From Prevotella sp. (GTDB taxonomy: Bacteria > Bacteroidota > Bacteroidia > Bacteroidales > Bacteroidaceae): a stretch of DNA of 64,000 nucleotides. Shown here one piece after another: positions 36,401 to 43,191 of this stretch. Where the stretch lies: assembly GCA_017623155.1 (NCBI GenBank), contig JAGAPR010000021.1, positions 1 to 64,000 on the forward strand, read 5' to 3'. The notes beneath the pieces are model-generated. The model had not been told where the DNA came from, made no database searches, and was given only the letters and a program-made list of their open reading frames with translations. Made by a program: the position numbers and the translations under genes. Each line of letters opens with the position of its first letter. The first letter of the stretch is position 1.

Positions 36401-37960
36401 GTGACTTCGTTGGCCAATGAGATAGGTCAGGATGTGGGCGCGTTGGGCACCATAGACAAGACCATCACCGTTACCAACAACGCCACGCTCGGTATAAGTG
36501 CCACATCAACATCCGGACAAACGGTTGTCGTGGGCGAGGGTGGAGCAACGATAGACGTTGCCAACGGCGTGTCGCTGACAATGAGTACCGGCATCAAGGC
36601 ATCGGCAAGCGATGCCGTTCTCACCAAGACCGGAAGCGGAACGCTTAATCTCGGTGCAGGAAACGGTGTGTCGAAATTGATTATCAATGGTGGCGTGGTG
36701 AACGCTTCCGAGAGCGGCAGTGTCGTGCAGTTGCCGGCAACGGTAGAGTTCCGCAGCGGAAGACTTTATGATCCGGGCAGCGACGGTATGCCGGGAACAA
36801 GCAACAAGACCAATTTCGTGGTTCCGGAAAAATGTACCGGTACGCTGTATGTCGACCCGAGATGCGATTATAGTGGTAAGCTCACGGGTGCAGGTACATT
36901 CTATGTATACGCTGCCGGAGTGCGCAACTACTTTAAAGGCGACTGGAGCAACTTCGAGGGAACTATCATACCCGGTTACAGCAAGCGCGGCTCATACGAT
37001 CCTTCGTTCGATTTCAGCAACTCACGAGGTATTGGCAAGGCCACGTTGCAGATGAATGAAGGCATTGAATTCAAGAACAACGGCAACAATGTGGCTGTGG
37101 CCAACATCACCGGAAAGGGAACATTGAGCGGCACGGGAACGTATGTCATCGGCGGCACAGGCGAGAACATTCTTTTCGAAGGCTCGATATTGTCGCCCGT
37201 GAAAAAGACCGGAGACGGTATATGGTCACTTTCCACAAACAGCTCACAGAAGAATATTGGAACGATAAATATCGACGGCGGATATCTTTATCTGAATACT
37301 TACAACTCAACTACAGTGATTGTGGGCAACAATCCCGTTAATGTGAACAACGGCGGAACTATCAACGGTACCGGAACATTGGGTGTGCTGAACATCAACT
37401 CGGGTGGAACAATCACTCCGGGACGCACGTCGACGACCGACGTGTCGGGCTTCTTGGCTGCGGAGGGCAACCTCACGGCAAACACCGGCTCGGTGGTTAA
37501 TCTCAATATCAAGAATGCAAACAACGGAACTTCATCGCGCTCATTCCTCAAATCGGGTGCCACGCTGACGCTTAACGGAACGGTTAACATCACAGTGAGT
37601 CCCAATTACGTGCCTGCCGTGGGCGATGAGATAATCCTTTGGACGGCAAATGCCTTTGCAGGAAATCCGACATTAAATCTTCCTGCATTGCCCGCCGGAT
37701 ATCAATGGAATACCGCCGACCTGCTGAAGCCGGAAGGAGTGTTACGCGTGAGCGGCACCGACGGCATCTCGTCAATAGCCGCAGGCACACAGGTACGTTG
37801 CCGCGTATACACTGTAAGCGGATTGTCGGTAGGCGAGTTTGATGCTACGGCCGCCGATATCAAAGCCGAGGCTCGCAAACTCGGACTCGAATCCGGTACA
37901 TATATAATACGCGTGAGTGCCGATAAGGCAACGGAAACAGTAAAGATTGTAATCAAGTAA
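33422..37960 (+). CDS. Giant PL11 rhamnogalacturonan lyase fused to autotransporter-type beta-strand repeats and sorting domain
   Basis: The 1512-residue product starts with a signal peptide (to about residue 20, ending GAWAQ). Residues about 25-605 form a PL11 lyase like that at 21231: VDRGLVAVKYIGGVYCSWRI, calcium loops VADVDGDGQMEI and YDWDGDGKAEA, and DIFGDWREEVIMR. Residues about 690-1430 are built of repeats of the autotransporter-associated beta-strand kind, such as LVKQGDGTLRLPN, VTKTGAANVNINN, LTKTGSGTLNLG and VKKTGDGIWSLS, each followed by a Gly-rich strand. They predict a long beta-helix. The last 60 residues (VYTVSGLSVGEF ... SGTYIIRVSADKATETVKIVIK) look like a type IX sorting domain. 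Typical PL11 enzymes have about 600-900 residues. Confidence 0.85.
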   Translation: MRKKLFLLLSLGMAFAGAWAQRATDVVDRGLVAVKYIGGVYCSWRIPAEEYYDVTYNIYRDGTKINDTPLTVSNYRDDNGTSTSKYTVEAVVRGKAQGQCDPVKPWSNNYLEVRMNHGNLTSTYIPNDACVADVDGDGQMEILLKFDNQSDAAKSYPKGGNNGEYAIIEVYKLDGTKLWWVDLGPNMGDFQNNENNIVAYDWDGDGKAEAVMRAADGTTIHMADGTTQVIGDKSKNYRAATNTGQWFIHEGAEFLLYLNGATGKPYQVMEYPLKRLEDGETNLQAAWGDGYGHRSSKYFFGAPVLDGRKASIFLARGIYTQHKMIAYDVNPATHELTVRWRWNCNTAGSPWYGQGYHNYGIADVDWDGRDEIVFGSMVIDDNGKGLSTTGLGHGDAQHCSDFDPYNHGQEIFACNEDRPGNNFRDATTSKIYYRFSSNDDDGRAIMGNFSNSYPGAQGTSARDGSLISSVSHAAIPGGSKADIAQNMRIYWDGDLCSETFNYVNGKNTNGAIYKPGKGVIATLGGSMTNNDTKGTPCFQGDIFGDWREEVIMRTQSNNIRIYTTDVKTNWRNYSLWHDHQYRQAMVWQMCGYNQPPHTSYFLGEMEGITVAPAPLTMTGRTEIKNGATIGSGEADKHIIMCETGDMTVAVSNGAAPYIFTDNAPTWVQGNDDNNKIVTTEYTHTLTGGAFTGEMRLVKQGDGTLRLPNVTQTYTGETSVWAGTLAFDGTMQSSRVWLNRHSTLVSDGGKFLKGIKADYNATIIPGGKDKKGTIETDSLWLNFGSVVLFDIYGEDVTADVVKAKTLTIEKKDWANGPTYSTPVFRFVKHLAAGADNIANGRYLIGEIAKIEGSISDIKIEGLNSQKATLVHESGKLYVVIENYVAGDVTWVGNVDGVWNVDETPNFVEKGSGVERSFVPGDNVIFDDNAQSETITVQGTVAPKSIVFANETKTLTLNGDSIVGEGTVTKTGAANVNINNVNCVGNTTISAGKITVTSLANEIGQDVGALGTIDKTITVTNNATLGISATSTSGQTVVVGEGGATIDVANGVSLTMSTGIKASASDAVLTKTGSGTLNLGAGNGVSKLIINGGVVNASESGSVVQLPATVEFRSGRLYDPGSDGMPGTSNKTNFVVPEKCTGTLYVDPRCDYSGKLTGAGTFYVYAAGVRNYFKGDWSNFEGTIIPGYSKRGSYDPSFDFSNSRGIGKATLQMNEGIEFKNNGNNVAVANITGKGTLSGTGTYVIGGTGENILFEGSILSPVKKTGDGIWSLSTNSSQKNIGTINIDGGYLYLNTYNSTTVIVGNNPVNVNNGGTINGTGTLGVLNINSGGTITPGRTSTTDVSGFLAAEGNLTANTGSVVNLNIKNANNGTSSRSFLKSGATLTLNGTVNITVSPNYVPAVGDEIILWTANAFAGNPTLNLPALPAGYQWNTADLLKPEGVLRVSGTDGISSIAAGTQVRCRVYTVSGLSVGEFDATAADIKAEARKLGLESGTYIIRVSADKATETVKIVIK

Positions 37961-37980
37961 ATGCGGTCTGTTGCATAAAA

Positions 37981-38029
37981 AAGCGGAGACATGGAACTGA
38001 TAAACAGTATTCCGTGTCTCCGTCTTTTT
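37981..38029 (+). terminator. Terminator after the giant lyase gene
   Basis: An AGCGGAGACA-type arm pairs with TGTCTCCG-CT after a loop, followed by TTTTTA; the stem has one or two mismatches. Confidence 0.7.
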
Positions 38030-38073
38030 AGGCTTATCCGACATATCGAGTGACATATATATATCCGTTTGTT

Positions 38074-38154
38074 CGTAGGGGCGCACGGTTCGTGCGTCCG
38101 CCGGATGGCTAAAAATGTAATATTAAAGCGGACGCACGAGCCGTGCGCCCCTAT
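38074..38154. repeat. REP double-palindrome element E1
   Basis: It starts with GTAGGGGCGCACG and ends CGTGCGCCCCTA. Two palindromes in opposite order (loops GTT and AGC) are separated by about 30 AT-rich bases. It is a diverged relative of the elements around the transposase gene. The left flank (38029-38073) is also similar to the sequence right of element E3. The rest of the gap 37961-38356 holds a terminator and a promoter. Confidence 0.8.
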
Positions 38155-38239
38155 GAGTAACGGGAAAACATTTTCCTGTTTTGACTGTTGACCAAACCTT
38201 GAATATAAGTTTTAAGTGTTAAAAATACCCAAATAGTAG

Positions 38240-38277
38240 TTTGAATGAATAAAAAATCATATATTTGCAACCGAATA
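38240..38277 (+). promoter_or_regulatory. Likely promoter of the 865-residue secreted protein gene
   Basis: TATATTTG at 38270-38277 fits TAnnTTTG; TTTG at 38240-38243 is 26 nt upstream, a little farther than usual. The leader is about 75 nt. Confidence 0.5.
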
Positions 38278-38356
38278 TTATTCATTACGGCTATTTATTT
38301 AGCATACATAAAGATTATAATCATCTATTAACTTATAAAAATTAACAACAACAATT

Positions 38357-40954
38357 ATGAAAAAGCGATTACTTTTAATGTTTGCCGCTGCTTTGGGGTT
38401 GACAAGTTCGTTCGCTTATGAAGTGGGCGACTATGTTTACACTCCGAACGGCCGGTTTAAGATTACCGGTACCAATCTCGTGAAAAACGGTGATTTTACC
38501 GACGGATTGAACAACTGGACAAACCTTTATTGCCAGCCTCTGTCACCGGATACGTTTGCCGTTACGGATGACGGACCCGATGGACGTAAATGTCTGACAA
38601 CTTTGCAGGGTGCAACGAGCGTTACAAACTGGGGATATCAGTGTGCGAACTTCGCTCAGGATATTACCCTCCCCGCAAACACAACCTATCTTTGCACATA
38701 TAAAGTTAAGGCTTATGTGCCCAATATGTCGAGTGTAGGTATTTACGGACGTTACTACAACCACCAGAATTTCGTATTCCCCAAAACTCCCGGTGTATAT
38801 CCGTTGGCCGGCGGTACAAGTGGTAATGGATCAGAGTATGCAAAACTCAGCGGCGGTATCTTCGGTTACTCTTCATGCTCAGATAAATGGGAAGAGAGAA
38901 CAATGGATTACAGAACTGAAGCTAACGATACAACAATGAGCATTCTGTTCTTCGAACTTGTGCCCAATGACAGCTATACCGATTTCGGTATCTATGAGGC
39001 AAGGCAGGTGTTCGATGACCGTATCGCATTAGAAACAGCTTCATATATCGAATCTTTGGTTAATGACGAAGTTAATTTCCCGAATGGCGATCGTGACGGT
39101 TTGAAAATGGTTATCACCGATTTGCGTGAAATGACAAGTTCTGATATGTCTGTTTCGGAGTTTGCCGATACATATAAAAACATTATGGGAGCCGACGGCC
39201 CCGTTACGGCGTTCCTCAATGAGAACTCGGCCGACGTGTCTTCATATTATGAAAACTTTACTTTGGATGACGCAAGTGAGCAAGGCACAGGTAAGACCAC
39301 TACTCCGGCCAAGGGTTGGACGGCGACAAACAACCGTTGGGGTGTCAATGCTCCCGGTTTCAATCTGATGACAAATCATTTGAAATCAGACCAGAGCTCT
39401 AATAATAATATGGATGCAAGCTCCGTATCGCAGGGTGCTCATCTTCCTGCCGGTAAGTATTTCTATGTTGTACGCGGATTAGGCTACAAGATGGGTGCTA
39501 ACGGTAAAGGTAAGAACGATAACTACTATTTCCCCGATTACTATTCACAGATTGACGGTCTTAAGTATTTCTTGAACAATGACTCAGTGGAGATGACAGA
39601 TTTGCAAACATCTTATGCAAAGATGTATATGAATATCTTTGATGTGAAAGAAGATGGCAATCAGACCCTCGGTTTCGCATATCCTGCCATCCCCGGAGCT
39701 GATACCGGTTCTGCTCCTCCTGCAGGTCATACCGGTAGTGCTACTTTCCGCTTGGATAATGTGGAAATCCGTATCCTCGGTATGTCGGAAAAAGAAGTGG
39801 CAGAATACTTCATCAAAAAGACACTCGAGGCCAAGCGTGAAGATCTTGCTGCTTCTATCGCCGCAGCCAAGGAAACAGCCGAGAACAAGAAGTATTTGTT
39901 CTTCAACACCGTATTGCGCGATTCTATCGCAACATCAGAGGCTGTTCTTGCTGCCGCAACAGAAGCCACACAGGAGAATATCGACATAGTTGTTGAGCAG
40001 AAGAACAACATGGACAAAGCCGTACGTGCTTACACAAGAGCAAATGTCGAGTATGTTAAGTTGGGTGAAGACATTGAACTGTGCAAGACAGAACTCGCTG
40101 ACGAGAACCGTACTAAGGGTAAGGAAACATTCAGCGCAGCCATCAATGTTGCCGATACATACTACAAGGCTCAGGTTGAGACAAGCCGCGACTCTGCGAC
40201 AATAATGCTTACAGACTCTACTTTGCTTGCCGCACGTTATGATTACCAGCTCGTAAATGCTTCTTATAACTCTCCGGCTGATGTGCCACTGGTTAACAAT
40301 TCATTCCAAAGGAAGAACGCAGAAGGTTGGGAAGAAGACGGTGGAGTTGCAGACCCCGGCAAAGCAAATTGGAAGTTCTCTGATAATGCTGATATGACAG
40401 ACGGATATCAGATTTATTTCAATCGTGGTTATTCTCAGACAAATGAGAAATGGGTATGGCAGGATGTAGAAATACCGACAGCCGGTGCATATCGTTTTGA
40501 GGCAGAGGCTATTGTTACGAATAGTAAATGGACTGCAGGTACTACGGCTGAGACAGATACATATCTATTTATCGGTTCAGATTCTTTGATGATTGCAACT
40601 CCGAGTAACGGTAGTGGAAACCAAGATTATCAGGGAAATGTAACGAAGTTCACGATAACTAAAATAATAGAAGATATCAATACATTGGATCAAGCAGGTG
40701 TTATTCGTGTAGGTCTTGAAAGAAAACCGACCATACAGCTTGGACACATATATTTGGGCTCTTGCCATCTCTACTATCTTGGCTCAAAAGAAGATTATGA
40801 GAATGGTATCTCAGACGTGAACAACGCAGCAACACTTAACAATGGTGATATCTACACCATCAATGGTGTGAAAGTTCGCGCTAATGCCAACTCTCTCAAA
40901 GGTCTTGCCAAGGGTATCTATATTATGAATGGTAAGAAGTATGTCGTAAAATAA
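38357..40954 (+). CDS. Large secreted protein with binding-module-like domains and C-terminal sorting signal
   Basis: The 865-residue protein has a signal peptide (about 1-20). A beta-rich N-terminal module follows, beginning ITGTNLVKNGDFTDGLNNW, which resembles jelly-roll carbohydrate-binding domains. A helical part around 470-600 (KKTLEAKREDLAASIAAAK) may be a spacer. A second binding-like module (about 640-810, NSFQRKNAEGWEEDGG) comes before the end. The tail IYTINGVKVRANANSLKGLA and GIYIMNGKKYVVK matches the short Prevotella-type variant of the C-terminal sorting domain. No catalytic domain is recognised. Its place after the giant lyase suggests a helper or binding role in the same system (inference). 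Confidence 0.65.
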   Translation: MKKRLLLMFAAALGLTSSFAYEVGDYVYTPNGRFKITGTNLVKNGDFTDGLNNWTNLYCQPLSPDTFAVTDDGPDGRKCLTTLQGATSVTNWGYQCANFAQDITLPANTTYLCTYKVKAYVPNMSSVGIYGRYYNHQNFVFPKTPGVYPLAGGTSGNGSEYAKLSGGIFGYSSCSDKWEERTMDYRTEANDTTMSILFFELVPNDSYTDFGIYEARQVFDDRIALETASYIESLVNDEVNFPNGDRDGLKMVITDLREMTSSDMSVSEFADTYKNIMGADGPVTAFLNENSADVSSYYENFTLDDASEQGTGKTTTPAKGWTATNNRWGVNAPGFNLMTNHLKSDQSSNNNMDASSVSQGAHLPAGKYFYVVRGLGYKMGANGKGKNDNYYFPDYYSQIDGLKYFLNNDSVEMTDLQTSYAKMYMNIFDVKEDGNQTLGFAYPAIPGADTGSAPPAGHTGSATFRLDNVEIRILGMSEKEVAEYFIKKTLEAKREDLAASIAAAKETAENKKYLFFNTVLRDSIATSEAVLAAATEATQENIDIVVEQKNNMDKAVRAYTRANVEYVKLGEDIELCKTELADENRTKGKETFSAAINVADTYYKAQVETSRDSATIMLTDSTLLAARYDYQLVNASYNSPADVPLVNNSFQRKNAEGWEEDGGVADPGKANWKFSDNADMTDGYQIYFNRGYSQTNEKWVWQDVEIPTAGAYRFEAEAIVTNSKWTAGTTAETDTYLFIGSDSLMIATPSNGSGNQDYQGNVTKFTITKIIEDINTLDQAGVIRVGLERKPTIQLGHIYLGSCHLYYLGSKEDYENGISDVNNAATLNNGDIYTINGVKVRANANSLKGLAKGIYIMNGKKYVVK

Positions 40955-40987
40955 TGTGCGATATAAGATAGTTAAATAATCTATTTA

Positions 40988-41019
40988 AAAAGGGATGGAT
41001 TTTTTTCATCCCTTTTTTT
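40988..41019 (+). terminator. Terminator after the secreted protein gene
   Basis: AAAAGGGATG (40988-40997) pairs with CATCCCTTTT (41007-41016), followed by a run of T. Confidence 0.8.
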
Positions 41020-41038
41020 ATTCTAACATAAAAACATT

Positions 41039-41670
41039 ATGAAAAAGTTTCTTCTTTTTTTATTGCTGTTGTCGGCATAATGATATCTTGTGATAATGAT
41101 GATAGCTTTTTTGATGAACAACCAATTGTGCAGCAACTGACAGTTACAGATTCTAATATTGTGAATATGCCGTCTACGAGGGCTGCATCTCAAATGCCTT
41201 ATTATATAAAATTTGATATTTTTAATACATTTAGTCCATATTATTATACATTTCTTATTACTACTGCACAAGGCTTTTGTGTAGATGATAAAGATCCATT
41301 GCCTTTTTTTTATGATGATAATGATAACCCGTTCACATTGGGTGATTATTCACAATATATAATATATCATGGTAGTGATTATGTATATTTTGATGATATG
41401 GGATTACGCTCTTCTGTGCCGTATGATTATGATTTTGAGAATGGTGTTGGTTTTTTTAGAAATGCAAAGTTAGGAGATAAAATAGCAATTTGGGCAAGTG
41501 AGAAAAATTATACTTATCAAGATTTTCATAATCATGATGGTGATTCTATTTATTTCGCTATGGTGAGTGAAACTTTTAAGTGTTGCTATATAGCGACATT
41601 AAAAAAGTATATGACTATTGTTTATGCCATGTATGATAGCGAATGGCATGTATATGGAAATGACAAATAA
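41039..41670 (+). pseudogene. Putative lipoprotein gene, out of frame at a T7 tract
   Basis: An ATG at 41039 opens MKKFLLFLLLLSA and stops at 41078-41080. The long frame that follows (from 41080 as MISCDNDDSFFDEQP) has no signal sequence of its own. One more T in the seven-T run near 41055-41061 joins both into MKKFLLFFIAVVGIMISC, a standard lipoprotein signal with Cys 18 and Asp after it. The rest, about 195 residues, is acidic and rich in Tyr and Phe, with no known domain. The gene is strikingly AT-rich beside its neighbours, which hints at transfer. It could be phase variable, a true pseudogene, or a sequencing error. Confidence 0.6.
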
Positions 41671-41734
41671 TTATATTAAGTTTTCATTTATGTGTGATAT
41701 AAGATAAATAATTGTCAATAACCTATTTTGAACT

Positions 41735-41767
41735 GGGGCGGGATGTTATTTTCCCGCCCCGGTTTTT
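41735..41767 (+). terminator. GC-rich intrinsic terminator
   Basis: GGGGCGGGA (41735-41743) pairs with TCCCGCCCC (41752-41760), then GGTTTTTT. Confidence 0.85.
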
Positions 41768-41806
41768 TGATTAGAGGGTGTGTCAAAATACATGTTCATG
41801 GAAATT

Positions 41807-41892
41807 GTAGGGACGCACGGTTCGTGCGTCCGAATTTAAAGTATTGATAATCAGTTAATATTCATTCGGACGCACGAGCCGTGCGTCCCTAC
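41807..41892. repeat. REP double-palindrome element E2 (86 bp)
   Basis: Two palindromes, each with a 9-bp stem GGACGCACG/CGTGCGTCC and a 3-base loop (GTT at 41811-41831, AGC at 41868-41888), flank 36 AT-rich bases. GTAGG at the left and CCTAC at the right complete it. It differs from E3 (42705-42790) at two or three positions only. It lies 230 bp before the transposase gene; the rest of the gap 41671-42122 shows a terminator and the promoter. Confidence 0.88.
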
Positions 41893-42076
41893 AAGCGAGG
41901 TGAAAACCTTTCAACGGGTAATGACAAAACATCCATGCAAGCAACAGGAATTCACCATTGGAAATGTTTGTCAGGTTATCACTCTAAATAAATATATGAG
42001 ACATTAGTTTTAACGGACAGTAATAACTTTTTTATAAATTATTCGTATTGCATGGTTTTGTTACGAAATATTTTGT

Positions 42077-42084
42077 TACATTTG
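42077..42084 (+). promoter_or_regulatory. -7 promoter box of the RAYT gene
   Basis: TACATTTG fits TAnnTTTG, about 39 nt before the start; TTTG at 42057-42060 lies 16 nt upstream. Confidence 0.5.
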
Positions 42085-42122
42085 CACTTATGTAAGAACA
42101 AAACCGAGTATAATCAATCATA

Positions 42123-42656
42123 ATGGCTTATCCCTTAGATACGCACGACTTGTGCGTACAGAAACATCTGCTGCAGCGCAAATCTCCCCGTGCCGAATTT
42201 CATGATTACTCGGGTGGAAATTATTTCATAACCATCTGCACGCACTCTCGGGTACACTATTTTGGTGAAATAATCAATAATGAAATGTGGTATAGCCCTG
42301 TTGGCAAATATTGCATGCAACAACTTGAGGAGATAACAACGCATTACCCCTATGCCGAAATACCCTTGTTTGTGGTAATGCCCAATCACTTACATGCCAT
42401 CGTGTGTATTCGTGAGTCGCAGACGGATGAAAATCGGACGCACGAACCGTGCGTCCCTACGATGCGCACAGCTTTATCTGTTGTAATTGGAGGAATAAAA
42501 CGTTCTGTGACGTTATTTGCGCGCAGAAATAACATTGAATTTGAGTGGCAAGGTCGTTACCATGACCATATAATACGTGACACTCATGACGGTAATAGAA
42601 TTGCCGAATATATAAAAAGCAACATAGCCAATTGGTCTAAAGATTGTTTTTACTAA
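42123..42656 (+). CDS. REP-associated tyrosine transposase (RAYT, Y1 transposase family)
   Basis: The 177-residue protein belongs to the HUH single-strand transposases related to IS200/IS605. FHDYSGGNYFITICTHSR near residue 25 is the usual start of the domain. VVMPNHLHAIVCI near 82 holds the His-x-His metal site. WQGRYHDHIIRD and IAEYIKSNIANW near the end hold the candidate catalytic Tyr. RAYTs act on REP palindromes rather than on their own ends; two REP pairs (E2, E3) flank this gene and a third is 4 kb upstream. The coding frame itself includes a perfect REP palindrome at 42436-42456 (as RTHEPCVPT) and a weaker one at 42140-42158. The frame is intact. Confidence 0.9.
   Translation: MAYPLDTHDLCVQKHLLQRKSPRAEFHDYSGGNYFITICTHSRVHYFGEIINNEMWYSPVGKYCMQQLEEITTHYPYAEIPLFVVMPNHLHAIVCIRESQTDENRTHEPCVPTMRTALSVVIGGIKRSVTLFARRNNIEFEWQGRYHDHIIRDTHDGNRIAEYIKSNIANWSKDCFY
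42140..42158 (+). repeat. REP-like palindrome in the first codons of the RAYT gene
   Basis: TACGCAC, loop GACTT, GTGCGTA. The stem is a shortened version of the REP stem core (ACGCAC/GTGCGT). Confidence 0.55.
42436..42456 (+). repeat. REP palindrome inside the RAYT coding sequence
   Basis: GGACGCACG, loop AAC, CGTGCGTCC, followed by CTAC: identical to the right palindrome of E3, and translated in frame. Confidence 0.9.
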
Positions 42657-42704
42657 TGTCAAATGATAGTAAAATTTTGAACAGAAAATGTGTTTCGGTG
42701 CCTC

Positions 42705-42790
42705 GTAGGGACGCACGGTTCGTGCGTCCGAATTTAAAGTATTGATAATCAGTTAATAATCATTCGGACGCACGAACCGTGCGTCCCTAC
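42705..42790. repeat. REP double-palindrome element E3 (86 bp)
   Basis: Same structure and length as E2: stems GGACGCACG/CGTGCGTCC with loops GTT (42709-42729) and AAC (42766-42786), and an almost identical AT-rich spacer. It begins 48 bp after the RAYT stop. The sequence to its right (42791-42832) matches, inverted, the left flank of E1. The rest of the gap to 43191 shows no gene, only the promoter at 43087-43118. Confidence 0.88.
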
Positions 42791-43086
42791 GAATAAACAG
42801 ATATTACGTCACTCGAAATATCGGATAAGCCAAAAATACACCCTACGATAGGATTCCATCCGCGGCATGGGAATTTACCGGACAATCTATTCCGAATTGT
42901 TCTACCGGATTTTTCATGGTGCAAAGACGAGGGGGTGTCAAGAGAATGCCTTTTTATCCTCCAAGAGGAATGTCTGAGTTATCGCCCGTAAACTCGCTTG
43001 GAGTTAAAGGCGAATATCGAGAAAGTTTAATTGTAATTGAAAAAATTAACATAAAGATATTGTCTATGAACATATTTTATATTATT

Positions 43087-43118
43087 TTTGTAGGCAAAAC
43101 TTGTATCGGGTAATTTTG
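43087..43118 (+). promoter_or_regulatory. Promoter of the FAS1/SusCD operon
   Basis: TTTG (43087-43090) and TAATTTTG (43111-43118) are spaced by exactly 20 nt. The leader is about 68 nt. No other promoter of this quality is seen before 60466. Confidence 0.78.
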
Positions 43119-43191
43119 CCCGGTATATTTGGCGTATCTATAACTACAAACGATAATAAAAAAACAATAATAATAACTTAATCAAAACTTT

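Noticed and set aside
41807..42790. CRISPR array suggested by repeated GGACGCACG blocks
   Set aside because: Only pairs of inverted palindromes are present, not regular direct repeats with unique spacers, and no cas genes are near.
42916..43113. 65-residue frame before the FAS1 operon
   Set aside because: It overlaps the promoter at 43087-43118, has no family resemblance and lacks a plausible ribosome-binding region.
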